From positions 33,574-97,573 of the forward strand of contig NZ_JBASAD010000024.1 of assembly GCF_049650445.1 (NCBI RefSeq): a stretch of 64,000 nucleotides of DNA, written 5' to 3'. The translations under genes and the position numbers were made by a program. Within the stretch, counting starts at the first letter, position 1, and each line of letters starts with the position of its first letter. Source of the DNA: Castellaniella sp049650445. Lineage in GTDB: Bacteria > Pseudomonadota > Gammaproteobacteria > Burkholderiales > Burkholderiaceae_B. The notes under the pieces are model-generated. The model saw only the letters and a program-made list of their open reading frames with translations, was not told where the DNA came from and did no database searches. Of this stretch, positions 37,892 through 45,741 are shown piece by piece.

Positions 37892-39217
37892 TCAGCGCAT
37901 GGGCAATCCCGCAGCGCCCTTGAAGTTCGCCTTCCGGAGCAGCGAGTCATACTGTTGGGACATCATGTAAGCCTGCGCCTGCGCCATGAAATCCATCGCG
38001 ACGACGACAATGATCAGCAGGGACGTGCCACCGAAATAGAACGGCACGTTCCAGCGCATCTGCATCAGTTCCGGCAGCAGACACACCAGCGTGACATAGA
38101 TCGCACCCGACAGCGTCAGCCGCATGAGGATCTTGTCGATGTAGCGCGCGGTCTGCTCACCGGGACGAATCCCGGGCACGAAGGCGCCGCTCTTTTTCAG
38201 GTTGTCCGCCGTCTCGCGGCTGTTGAACACCAGAGCCGTGTAGAAGAAGCAGAAGAAAATGATCAGACCGGAATACAGCGTCACGTACAGCGGCTGCTGC
38301 GGCGACAGGGCTGCCGCCAGATCGCCCAGCCAGCGCATGTTCGGGTTGCTGGAGAACCAGCTGGTCACCGTCGCAGGCAGCAGGATGATCGACGAGGCGA
38401 AGATCGGCGGAATCACACCGGACATGTTCAGCTTCAGCGGCAAGTGCGAGGACTGGCCGCCATAGAGCTTGTTGCCCACCTGGCGCTTGGCATAGTTCAC
38501 CGTGATGCGGCGCTGACCGCGTTCGACGAAGACCACGAAGTAGGTCACCGCGACCACCAGGGCCAGGATGAACAGTGCCGACAGGATGGACATCGAGTCC
38601 GTACGCACCAGATCCAGCATGCCGCCCAGTGCGCCAGGCAGACCGGCGACGATCCCGGCGAAAATCAGCAGCGAAATGCCATTGCCCAGGCCACGTTCCG
38701 TGATCTGTTCGCCCAGCCACATGATGAACATGCTGCCGGTGACCAGCGTCACGATCGTGGTGAAGCGGAACAACAGACCCGGGTCGATGACCAGACCAGG
38801 CTGCGATTCGAGCGCCATCGAAATACCGATCGCCTGGAAGGTCGCCAGGAACACCGTACCGTAGCGGGTGTACTGCGTGATCTTGCGCTGCCCGGACTGG
38901 CCTTCTTTCTTGATGGCTTCCAGGGTAGGCACGACCACCGCCAGCAACTGCATGATGATGGAGGCCGAGATGTACGGCATGATCCCCAGCGCCAGCACGG
39001 AGAAGCGTTCCAGGGCGCCGCCGGAGAACATGTTGAACAGACCCAGGATACCGCCCTGGTTCTGCTGGAACAGGTCCGCCAGCGCATCCGGATTGATGCC
39101 CGGCACGGGGATGTGAGTCCCCAGACGATAGACGATCAGGGCGAGCACGAGGAACAGGACACGGCGCTTGAGGTCGCCGTATCCTGCGCTGGGCTTATGT
39201 GCCTGAGCTTTGGCCAC
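37892..39217 (-). CDS. secY: Preprotein translocase subunit SecY
   Basis: This 441-residue protein has ten transmembrane segments. It has the N-terminal LKRRVLFLVLALIVYRLGTHIPVPGI, the plug region GLFNMFSGGALERFSVLALGIMPY, and the cytosolic loops with RRITVNYAKRQVG and PGIRPGEQTARYI. It forms the protein-conducting channel with SecE and SecG. It lies between rplO and infA. Confidence 0.98.
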   Translation of the reverse strand: MAKAQAHKPSAGYGDLKRRVLFLVLALIVYRLGTHIPVPGINPDALADLFQQNQGGILGLFNMFSGGALERFSVLALGIMPYISASIIMQLLAVVVPTLEAIKKEGQSGQRKITQYTRYGTVFLATFQAIGISMALESQPGLVIDPGLLFRFTTIVTLVTGSMFIMWLGEQITERGLGNGISLLIFAGIVAGLPGALGGMLDLVRTDSMSILSALFILALVVAVTYFVVFVERGQRRITVNYAKRQVGNKLYGGQSSHLPLKLNMSGVIPPIFASSIILLPATVTSWFSSNPNMRWLGDLAAALSPQQPLYVTLYSGLIIFFCFFYTALVFNSRETADNLKKSGAFVPGIRPGEQTARYIDKILMRLTLSGAIYVTLVCLLPELMQMRWNVPFYFGGTSLLIIVVVAMDFMAQAQAYMMSQQYDSLLRKANFKGAAGLPMR

Positions 39218-39226
39218 AGCCGCCCC

Positions 39227-39667
39227 TTAAACCAGCGAACCGCCGGCCGCTTCGATCGCGGCGCGAGCGCCGGCCGTCGCATTGATGCCGCGCAGGGTGA
39301 CCTTGCGCGACAGTTCGCCGGTCTTGATGACCTTGACGGTGCGAACCAGATCGCCCACCAGGCCGGCGGCCTTCAGGACCTGCAGATCGATTTCGTCGAC
39401 CGGCAGCGCCTGGAGATCCGCCAGACGGATTTCGGCGACCAGATGGCGGCCCAGCGGCGTGAAGCCGCGCTTGGGCAGGCGGCGCTGCAGCGGCATTTGA
39501 CCGCCTTCGAAACCGACCTTGTGGAAACCACCCGCGCGGGACTTCTGGCCCTTGTGGCCACGACCGGCGGTCTTGCCCAGGCCGGAGCCGATGCCACGAC
39601 CCACGCGACGGCGGGCGCGCTTGGCGCCTTCGGCGGGGGCGAGCGTGTTCAGTTGAGTGACAGACAT
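39227..39667 (-). CDS. rplO: 50S ribosomal protein L15
   Basis: This 146-residue protein has the Gly/Arg-rich N-terminal extension (RVGRGIGSGLGKTAGRGHKG) that penetrates the 23S rRNA and a globular C-terminal domain. It lies 9 nt upstream of secY. Confidence 0.97.
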   Translation of the reverse strand: MSVTQLNTLAPAEGAKRARRRVGRGIGSGLGKTAGRGHKGQKSRAGGFHKVGFEGGQMPLQRRLPKRGFTPLGRHLVAEIRLADLQALPVDEIDLQVLKAAGLVGDLVRTVKVIKTGELSRKVTLRGINATAGARAAIEAAGGSLV

Positions 39668-39677
39668 CAGAATTCCT

Positions 39678-39863
39678 TTAGGCTTCCGAGACGGTGACCA
39701 GATAATCCACCTTGCGGATCATCCCACGCACCTCGGGGGTATCGACCAGGACACGGCTGCTGTTGACCTTGCCCAGACCCAGGCCGCGCACGGTGGCGCG
39801 GTGGGACTTGTGCGTGCCGATGACGGAGCGCACGAGCGTGACTTTGATTTGCTTCTGTGCCAT
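39678..39863 (-). CDS. rpmD: 50S ribosomal protein L30
   Basis: This 61-residue protein has KVTLVRSVIGTHKSHRATVRGLGL. It is the short bacterial L30 form. It lies between rpsE and rplO. Confidence 0.97.
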   Translation of the reverse strand: MAQKQIKVTLVRSVIGTHKSHRATVRGLGLGKVNSSRVLVDTPEVRGMIRKVDYLVTVSEA

Positions 39864-39866
39864 GTC

Positions 39867-40388
39867 TTACCCCAGGATCTCTTCGACCGTCTTGCCGCGC
39901 TTGGCCGCGATTTCCCCAGGCGTGGAGCAGGCGCGCAGGCCGTTGAGGGTCGCACGGACCATGTTGTACGGATTGCTGGAGCCGAGGCTCTTGGCCACGA
40001 CGTTACGCACACCCATCACTTCGAAAATCGCGCGCATCGGGCCGCCGGCGATCACGCCGGTACCTTCGGCGGCGGGCGAGATCAGCACCGTCGAGGCGCC
40101 GTGCTTGCCGACCACGGTGTGGTGCAGCGTACCGTTCTTCAGTGCCACCTTGAGCAGACCACGACGGGCCTGTTCCATGGCCTTCTGGACGGCGACCGGT
40201 ACTTCGCGGGCCTTGCCCTTGCCCATGCCGATACGGCCGTCGCCATCGCCGACCACGGTCAGCGCGGCGAAGCTCATGGTGCGGCCGCCCTTGACGACCT
40301 TGCTGACGCGGTTGACCGCGATCATCTTTTCACGCATGCCGTCGTCGCGCTCTTGCTCCGGGGCGTGCTTGCCTTGTGCTTTAGCCAT
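39867..40388 (-). CDS. rpsE: 30S ribosomal protein S5
   Basis: This 173-residue protein has the N-terminal dsRNA-binding S5 domain (VKGGRTMSFAALTVVGDGDGRIGMGKGKA) and the C-terminal domain (GPMRAIFEVMGVRNVVAKSLGS). It affects decoding accuracy and contributes to mRNA helicase activity. rpmD follows after 3 nt. Confidence 0.97.
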   Translation of the reverse strand: MAKAQGKHAPEQERDDGMREKMIAVNRVSKVVKGGRTMSFAALTVVGDGDGRIGMGKGKAREVPVAVQKAMEQARRGLLKVALKNGTLHHTVVGKHGASTVLISPAAEGTGVIAGGPMRAIFEVMGVRNVVAKSLGSSNPYNMVRATLNGLRACSTPGEIAAKRGKTVEEILG

Positions 40389-40397
40389 GTGATTCCC

Positions 40398-40763
40398 TTA
40401 GAACTTCAAGCCGGCTTCACGCGCGGCTTCGGCCAGCGCCTTGACGCGGCCATGGTAACGGAAGCCCGAACGGTCGAAAGCGACGAGTTCGATGCCGGCA
40501 GCCTTGGCCTTCTCGGCCACACGCTTGCCGACCAGGCTGGCGGCGGCAGCGTTGCCCCCGTTGGCCTGCTGGCTGGCGAGTTCCTTGCGGACTTCGGGCT
40601 CGAGCGTCGAGGCGCTGACGAGCACACGATCGCCTTCCGGCGAAATGATGTTGGCGTAGATGTGCAGATTCGTGCGATGCACCGCCAGGCGATGCACGCG
40701 CAGTTCGTGAATCTTGCGGCGGGTAGCCGCAGCACGACGCAAACGGGAAGTTTTCTTGTCCAT
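40398..40763 (-). CDS. rplR: 50S ribosomal protein L18
   Basis: This 121-residue protein has an Arg-rich N-terminus (KKTSRLRRAAATRRKI) and VHRTNLHIYANIISPEGDRVL. It binds 5S rRNA with L5 and L25. Ends in the conserved AEAAREAGLKF. Confidence 0.97.
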   Translation of the reverse strand: MDKKTSRLRRAAATRRKIHELRVHRLAVHRTNLHIYANIISPEGDRVLVSASTLEPEVRKELASQQANGGNAAAASLVGKRVAEKAKAAGIELVAFDRSGFRYHGRVKALAEAAREAGLKF

Positions 40764-40784
40764 GATTCGTCCTTGCCTGCGTGC

Positions 40785-41318
40785 TTACTTCTTCTTGGTT
40801 TCTTTCAGGATCACGCGCTCGTCCGCATAGCGCACGCCCTTGCCCTTGTAGGGTTCGGGTTCGCGATAGGCGCGGATTTCAGCGGCGACCTGGCCGACGA
40901 CCTGCTTGTTGGCGCCCTTGACCACGATTTCGGTCTGGGTCGGGCACTCGACTTTGATCCCTTCGGGGATGTCGTGCAGGATGTCGTGCGAGAAGCCGAG
41001 CTGCAGCTTCAGGGCGTTGCCCTGGACCTGGGCGCGGAAACCCACGCCAACCAGGTTCAGGCGGCGTTCAAAGCCGGCGCTGACGCCCGTGACCATATTG
41101 TTCACCAGCGCGCGCACGGTGCCCGACATGGCATTGGCCTGGCGGGAATCGTTGGCAACGGCGAAGGTGAGCTGGCCGTCTTCCTGGGAAACCCGGACGT
41201 TGCCGTCCAGGGACTGAGTCAGGGTGCCCAGCGGGCCCTTGACGACGATCTGCCCGGCGCTGATGGTGGCTTCGACGCCTTTCGGCAGCGCGACGGGGTA
41301 TTTGGCAATACGTGACAT
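40785..41318 (-). CDS. rplF: 50S ribosomal protein L6
   Basis: This 177-residue protein has two alpha/beta repeats and the conserved EPYKGKGVRY near the C-terminus. The ATG at 41318 gives the family start MSRIAKYPVALPKGV; a longer in-frame form extends into rpsH. Confidence 0.97.
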   Translation of the reverse strand: MSRIAKYPVALPKGVEATISAGQIVVKGPLGTLTQSLDGNVRVSQEDGQLTFAVANDSRQANAMSGTVRALVNNMVTGVSAGFERRLNLVGVGFRAQVQGNALKLQLGFSHDILHDIPEGIKVECPTQTEIVVKGANKQVVGQVAAEIRAYREPEPYKGKGVRYADERVILKETKKK

Positions 41319-41331
41319 AGTTGAAATCTCC

Positions 41332-41727
41332 TTATGCCACGTAGCAGAGCACTTCGCCGCCGACGCCGTTGGCACGGGCCTTGCGGTCCGTCATGACGCC
41401 ACGGGGGGTCGAGACGATCGCCACGCCCAGGCCGTTCATGACCTGAGGAATGGCGTTGCTGCTCTTGTAAATACGCAGGCCGGGACGCGAGACGCGGTCG
41501 ATGCGCTCGATCACCGGACGGCCGGCATAGTACTTCAGGGTGATTTCCAGCTGCGGCTTGGCTTGTTCGCCGCCGATGCGGAAATCATCGATGTAACCTT
41601 CGTCCTTCAGCACAGCGGCAATGGCCGCCTTCAGCTTGGAGGAGGGCATGGAAACCGACGTCTTGTTGACCATTTGCGCGTTGCGCACGCGGGTCAGCAT
41701 ATCGGCGATGGGATCGCTCATGCTCAT
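41332..41727 (-). CDS. rpsH: 30S ribosomal protein S8
   Basis: This 131-residue protein has SDPIADMLTRVRNAQM and the C-terminal RNA-binding GVAIVSTPRGVMTDRKARANGVGGE. S8 represses the spc operon in E. coli by binding mRNA near rplE. It is therefore a candidate ligand for the leader upstream of rplN in this genome, but that is not shown. ATG 41721 is an alternative start. Confidence 0.97.
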   Translation of the reverse strand: MSMSDPIADMLTRVRNAQMVNKTSVSMPSSKLKAAIAAVLKDEGYIDDFRIGGEQAKPQLEITLKYYAGRPVIERIDRVSRPGLRIYKSSNAIPQVMNGLGVAIVSTPRGVMTDRKARANGVGGEVLCYVA

Positions 41728-41738
41728 GTGTGTTTCTC

Positions 41739-42044
41739 CTACCAGCTGGCCTTGGTCATGCCAGGCACTTCGCCACGCATGGTCATTTCACGCAGTTTGT
41801 GGCGGGTGAGCCCAAACTTGCTGAACACGCCACGGGGGCGCCCCGTCACCACGCAGCGGTTACGCTGGCGGGTGGGGTTGGCATTGCGCGGCAATGCTTG
41901 CAGCGCCAGGCGAGCCTGATAGCGTTCTTCGTCGGTTTTCGACTGGTCGGCGATGATCGCCTTCAGCGAGGCACGCTTGGCGGCGAATTTCTCGGCCAGC
42001 TTGGCGCGCTTGATGTCGCGATTGATGAGGGAAAGTTTTGCCAC
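41739..42044 (-). CDS. rpsN: 30S ribosomal protein S14 (zinc-free form)
   Basis: This 101-residue long form lacks the C-x2-C zinc motifs of short S14. It has RCVVTGRPRGVFSKFGLTRHKLREM, with the C-terminal TKASW. It lies between rplE and rpsH. Confidence 0.97.
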   Translation of the reverse strand: MAKLSLINRDIKRAKLAEKFAAKRASLKAIIADQSKTDEERYQARLALQALPRNANPTRQRNRCVVTGRPRGVFSKFGLTRHKLREMTMRGEVPGMTKASW

Positions 42045-42053
42045 GTCAGCCCC

Positions 42054-42593
42054 TTAGTTGCGGAAGGGGAAGCTGAACGCGCTCAACAGCGCCTTGGCTT
42101 CCTCGTCGGTCTTTGCGGTGGTGGTGATGCTGATGTTCATCCCGCGCACGGCATCGATCTTGTCGTACTCGATTTCCGGGAAGATGATCTGTTCTTTCAC
42201 ACCGATGTTGTAGTTGCCGCGGCCGTCGAAAGCACGACCCGACACGCCACGGAAGTCGCGCACACGGGGCAGGGCCACCGAGACTAGGCGGTCCAGGAAT
42301 TCGTACATGCGCTGGCCGCGCAGGGTGACCATGCAGCCGATCGGGTAGTCTTCGCGGATCTTGAAGCCGGCGATGGCCTTGCGGGTCTTGGTGATCACGG
42401 GCTTCTGACCGGAGATCTTGGTCATGTCGCCCACGGCGTTTTCGATGACCTTCTTGTCGGCGACGGCTTCGGACACACCCATGTTCAGGGTGATCTTGGT
42501 GATGCGGGGAACCTGCATCACCGACTGATAGCCGAATTTCGCCTGCAGGTCAGCCGCGACCTTGGTGCGATAGAAATCTTGTAAACGAGCCAT
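42054..42593 (-). CDS. rplE: 50S ribosomal protein L5
   Basis: This 179-residue protein starts MARLQDFYRTKV and has the conserved VPRITKITLNMGVSEAVADKK and GMNISITTTAKTDEEAKALL. It binds 5S rRNA and contacts S13. The ATG at 42593 is the family start; longer in-frame readings overlap rplX. Confidence 0.97.
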   Translation of the reverse strand: MARLQDFYRTKVAADLQAKFGYQSVMQVPRITKITLNMGVSEAVADKKVIENAVGDMTKISGQKPVITKTRKAIAGFKIREDYPIGCMVTLRGQRMYEFLDRLVSVALPRVRDFRGVSGRAFDGRGNYNIGVKEQIIFPEIEYDKIDAVRGMNISITTTAKTDEEAKALLSAFSFPFRN

Positions 42594-42606
42594 TTGTGCG
42601 CGCCCC

Positions 42607-42927
42607 TTATGCCTTCGCGCCAACGACGGCGCCGTTGGAGCGGAAAATGCGAACCTTGGCGCCGTCCACGACCTTGACGCCGACACGGTCGCCCTTGCCG
42701 GTTTCGGGGTTGTAGATCGCCACGTTCGAGATGTGGATGGGCAGGGTCTTGTCGACGATGCCGCCGGGCGTGCCCGCCATGGGATTGCCCTTGGCGTGCT
42801 TCTTCACGACGTTGATGCCTTCGACCAGCACGTGGTCGGCGTCGACGCGGGCCACCACGGTGCCGCGGCGGCTGCGGTCGCGGCCGGACAACACGATGAC
42901 TTCGTCGCCTTTGCGAATGTTTTCCAT
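42607..42927 (-). CDS. rplX: 50S ribosomal protein L24
   Basis: This 106-residue protein has the KOW motif (GDEVIVLSGRDRSRRGTVV) and the NVVKKHAKGNP loop. It is an early assembly initiator of the large subunit. It lies 10 nt downstream of rplN. Confidence 0.97.
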   Translation of the reverse strand: MENIRKGDEVIVLSGRDRSRRGTVVARVDADHVLVEGINVVKKHAKGNPMAGTPGGIVDKTLPIHISNVAIYNPETGKGDRVGVKVVDGAKVRIFRSNGAVVGAKA

Positions 42928-42937
42928 GATCTGCTCC

Positions 42938-43306
42938 TTACAGCACTTCGGGCGCCAGGGACACGATCTTCATGAACTTTTCGGTGCGCAGTTCGCGCGT
43001 GACCGGTCCGAAGATGCGCGTGCCGATGGGCTCGAGCTTGGCGTTGAGCAACACGGCCGCGTTGCCGCCAAAGCGGATCAGCGAGCCGTCCTTGCGGCGG
43101 ACGCCCTTGGCGGTACGCACCACCACGGCGTTGTAGATTTCGCCCTTTTTGACGCGGCCGCGGGGGGCTGCTTCCTTGACGGACACCTTGATGACGTCGC
43201 CAATGGCGGCATAACGGCGCTTGGAGCCGCCCAACACCTTGATGCACATCACAGAACGCGCACCCGTGTTGTCGGCCACGTCCAGCGTGGTCTGCATTTG
43301 GATCAT
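42938..43306 (-). CDS. rplN: 50S ribosomal protein L14
   Basis: This 122-residue protein starts MIQMQTTLDVADNTGARSV and ends in the conserved FMKIVSLAPEVL. In most bacteria it directly follows rpsQ; here rpsQ is 15.2 kb away on the same strand. rplN is instead the first gene of a separate unit, with its own promoter and a leader of about 230 nt. Confidence 0.97.
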   Translation of the reverse strand: MIQMQTTLDVADNTGARSVMCIKVLGGSKRRYAAIGDVIKVSVKEAAPRGRVKKGEIYNAVVVRTAKGVRRKDGSLIRFGGNAAVLLNAKLEPIGTRIFGPVTRELRTEKFMKIVSLAPEVL

Positions 43307-43538
43307 GATTTTTCCTGTTCCAACTTAACAACGAAGCCCAGGGCATGAATCCCCGGCCACGCAGCCAGTTTTGGTCCCGTCAGACATACTTGGCAGCCGC
43401 TTGGGTAGCCAATTGGATTGGCCAAGTACGCCCTAGGTTGAAATTCTTGTTCACGCGAAAACCGCGCATCACGAGACTACTGCATGCCCTTCGGGCCCCG
43501 CGCAAGATGGCCTGCGCGGTAGACGTCATAAAGGGCAA
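43307..43538 (-). promoter_or_regulatory. Structured 5' leader of the rplN operon
   Basis: About 230 nt lie between the predicted transcript start near 43538 and the rplN ATG, with no recognised gene. Reading down the mRNA: a 7-bp hairpin (43513-43519/43498-43504), GCCC-GAA-GGGC (43496-43486), and then two overlapping alternatives. One is a 6-bp hairpin GCCAAT-TGG-ATTGGC (43408-43422). The other is an 8-bp pairing TACTTGGC/GCCAAGTA (43387-43394 with 43421-43428). They share bases 43421-43422 and cannot both form fully. This is the pattern of a regulatory leader; the ligand is unknown. Confidence 0.5.
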
Positions 43539-43545
43539 GACAGCA

Positions 43546-43574
43546 ATTATATACAGCACAAAGATCAAAAGCAA
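43546..43574 (-). promoter_or_regulatory. Strong sigma-70 promoter for the rplN operon
   Basis: On the minus strand there is TTGCTT (43574-43569), exactly 17 bp, then TATAAT (43551-43546). It lies downstream of the LapD-like gene and drives toward rplN. Confidence 0.75.
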
Positions 43575-43581
43575 GATCTTT
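43560..43581. promoter_or_regulatory. Dyad around the rplN -35 box
   Basis: A perfect 7-bp inverted repeat AAAGATC (43560-43566) / GATCTTT (43575-43581) with an 8-bp centre that contains the whole -35 hexamer. It could be an operator, or the end hairpin of the upstream gene. Confidence 0.5.
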
Positions 43582-43634
43582 CCGTGCCCCCGGGCTGCGG
43601 CGCAACAACATCCCGTCGCCCGGACTGGCCGGAG

Positions 43635-45557
43635 TCACGCCGCTGCGTCGACCGGTCCCGTCAGTTGGCGCGGCAACGCCCCATATTCGATCACCATGCG
43701 GCGCGTACCCGCATCGTCCGCGTCGTCCACATAGACACGCATGCCCATGCCGATCGCGGTCTCGGTGACGGCCACCATCATCTGCACGCCGCCCGGACTG
43801 GCCAGCAGTTCGCGCACGAAGTTTCCGCCCAGCTTCACGTAGGCGAAATCGATCTCGTGGATCTGACGCAGGGCGTCGGGCTGTTGATCCAGTCCGCGCA
43901 GCCCGATGTGCATGCCGGCCTCGATGATGCCCCGACCGAAGGACCGGAAGGCCTCGAGATGGCGGCTCAGCCCATAGGCATCCAGCTCGACCACCAGGCG
44001 ATGCAGCAGTTCGGGATCGGCATTGCCGCAGATCTGGCGGATCTCCTCTATGTATTGTGCGTCCAGGACCGAAGCGATCGACATGCGGATGACCAGCACG
44101 CCGTCATGCTCGCCCAGCCAGTTCAGTGCCAGGCACAGCGCGCGCAGGTCGCACGCCGGGGACAGGCCCAGGCGCGCGGCGGCCGGCATGAACAGGAAGC
44201 CGGACATGACGGGCTGGTCGGGGTCGTCCTCCTGGAGGGTCAGCGCGGCCTCGTGGCGATCCGTGACGTCGTCGCCCTCGTACTGGACGCGGCGCACGTC
44301 CAGCGACAGGCGGTCGTGGTCCAGGGCCTGGGTGATCAGGGTGCGCCAGGAAGCCTCGCCCATCAGCAGTTCGCCGTCTTCGTGGTCGGCGTAGGACAGG
44401 AATTCGATTTCCTCGTGGCCGGCGCTCTCGGCGCACATCAGGGCCTGATCCAGGCGCGTCAGGACTTCCTTGGTCGTGCACTGCACGGTGTAGTCCGTCA
44501 GGGCATAGGCCCAGCGCGACAGATTGTGGCTGTCGAGCTTGACCCGCAGGGTTTCGAGCAGTTCGCGCAACCTCTGCACCGGGCGCATGACCTCGGGACC
44601 GCCGCCCACCGGGAACAGCACCACGAAGTCGCTGCCGGTCAGGCGCGCGGGCAGGGCCCGTGTCTGCGGGTTTTCGTTCAGCAGTTCGATGATGCGCCGC
44701 CCCAGCAGCCGCAGCCAGTCATCCAGTTCCTGGCGTTCGGTCTGGTTCTGCAGCCGCGCCATGTCGCGGCTGCGCACCAGCAGCACGTAGCCGCTGACTG
44801 CGCCCTGGCGGGAATCGTCACGCAGCATGCGCTTGAGTTCGTTCAGGAAATAACTGCGATTGGCCAGACCGGTGACCGGATCACGGTTCAATTCGATTTC
44901 CAGCCGCTCGATGCGCGCCATCTGCTCGTCCATCGTAGGCGCGATGCGTTCGCGGACATCGTCCATCAGTTCGGCGTCTTCGACGGGCTCGGTGCGCTTG
45001 ATCTTGATTTCGGGCGCGTCGGCCACTGCCGCGGCAGCCAGCTCGCGCCGCATCCGGTTCACCAGCGCGACGACGAACAGGGCCCAGAACGCCGCCAGCC
45101 CCAGGGCAAGCCAGGTCCATTGCAACACGTGAGTCCAGAGCGCATCGCGCGCGGGCCCCGGGTCCAGGGTCAGCCGCAGCGCGCCGACGCCGGCCACCTG
45201 CCGGGAGGCCTGATGGGGCTGGAGATCGACCAGGGCGGTAAACCAGCCCGGCGCATCGCCGGCCGAGCGCCCCGGGCGGCGGGACTGGAAGGCGGGGGCA
45301 GTGACATCGTCCGGCGTCAGCGCCAGATCGGCGTAGCGCCCCTGCTGAAAGGCCGCGTCCAGCACCCGCGCGCGGGCGGCGGCGTCGGGCTGGGCACTGA
45401 CCAGCAAGGCCAGCGTGGCGGCGGCGTTTTCGCTATCGGTCTGCAGCTGGGCATCGAGCCGGCGCTCCATCAGGCTGGTGCCCATCGCCAGCATGCCCAC
45501 AAGAATGCAGGCGATGACCAGAGACGAAATCACCAGCAGCTGTCGCACGGAAGCCAT
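43635..45557 (-). CDS. LapD-like receptor with degenerate GGDEF and EAL domains
   Basis: This 640-residue inner-membrane protein starts with a transmembrane helix (about 8-30). A periplasmic LapD/MoxY-like sensor domain follows (PGWFTALVDLQ, VGALRLTLDP), then a second helix (WTWLALGLAAFWALFVVAL, near 145-165) and a HAMP-like stretch. In the GGDEF domain, NRDPVTGLANRSYFLNEL is kept, but the active-site loop reads LTGSDFVVLFP. The EAL domain has HEAALTL in place of EALLR, though VKLGGNFVRELL remains. The architecture and loss of both motifs match LapD, which binds c-di-GMP and controls a periplasmic protease; no lapG is visible nearby. The ATG at 45557 follows AAAGG. Confidence 0.82.
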   Translation of the reverse strand: MASVRQLLVISSLVIACILVGMLAMGTSLMERRLDAQLQTDSENAAATLALLVSAQPDAAARARVLDAAFQQGRYADLALTPDDVTAPAFQSRRPGRSAGDAPGWFTALVDLQPHQASRQVAGVGALRLTLDPGPARDALWTHVLQWTWLALGLAAFWALFVVALVNRMRRELAAAAVADAPEIKIKRTEPVEDAELMDDVRERIAPTMDEQMARIERLEIELNRDPVTGLANRSYFLNELKRMLRDDSRQGAVSGYVLLVRSRDMARLQNQTERQELDDWLRLLGRRIIELLNENPQTRALPARLTGSDFVVLFPVGGGPEVMRPVQRLRELLETLRVKLDSHNLSRWAYALTDYTVQCTTKEVLTRLDQALMCAESAGHEEIEFLSYADHEDGELLMGEASWRTLITQALDHDRLSLDVRRVQYEGDDVTDRHEAALTLQEDDPDQPVMSGFLFMPAAARLGLSPACDLRALCLALNWLGEHDGVLVIRMSIASVLDAQYIEEIRQICGNADPELLHRLVVELDAYGLSRHLEAFRSFGRGIIEAGMHIGLRGLDQQPDALRQIHEIDFAYVKLGGNFVRELLASPGGVQMMVAVTETAIGMGMRVYVDDADDAGTRRMVIEYGALPRQLTGPVDAAA

Positions 45558-45595
45558 CACGGACCTTTCAGAAATCACGGAAACGAATCTTTGAA

Positions 45596-45624
45596 AGTGT
45601 ATCCTGGACACAGCATTTCCCCAA
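45596..45624 (-). promoter_or_regulatory. Candidate promoter of the LapD-like gene
   Basis: On the minus strand there is TTGGGG (45624-45619), a 17-bp spacer and TACACT (45601-45596), about 40 nt before the chosen ATG. Confidence 0.45.
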
Positions 45625-45713
45625 CCAGCAATCGCAGGGAACCTCGGTGCACGACTGCCACCCCGGCAATCCTAGGGGTAACACGGATACCTAATCCAGG
45701 TGGATTGTGTATA

Positions 45714-45732
45714 GTTTTAAAACAAACGTTTG
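45714..45732. promoter_or_regulatory. Palindromic operator of the TetR regulator
   Basis: Two fused palindromes, GTTTTAAAAC (45714-45723) and CAAACGTTTG (45723-45732), end 9 nt before the regulator ATG. A TATAGT (45710-45715) is a likely -10, so the site would cover the transcript start. The GAAAC/GTTTC-like half-sites recall PsrA-type fatty-acid operators, though the spacing differs. Confidence 0.55.
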
Positions 45733-45741
45733 AATTAATTC

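Noticed and set aside
43380..43574. A 64-codon minus-strand open frame in the rplN leader
   Set aside because: It begins upstream of the predicted transcript start, has no clear ribosome site and ends in the hairpin region; better explained as leader RNA.
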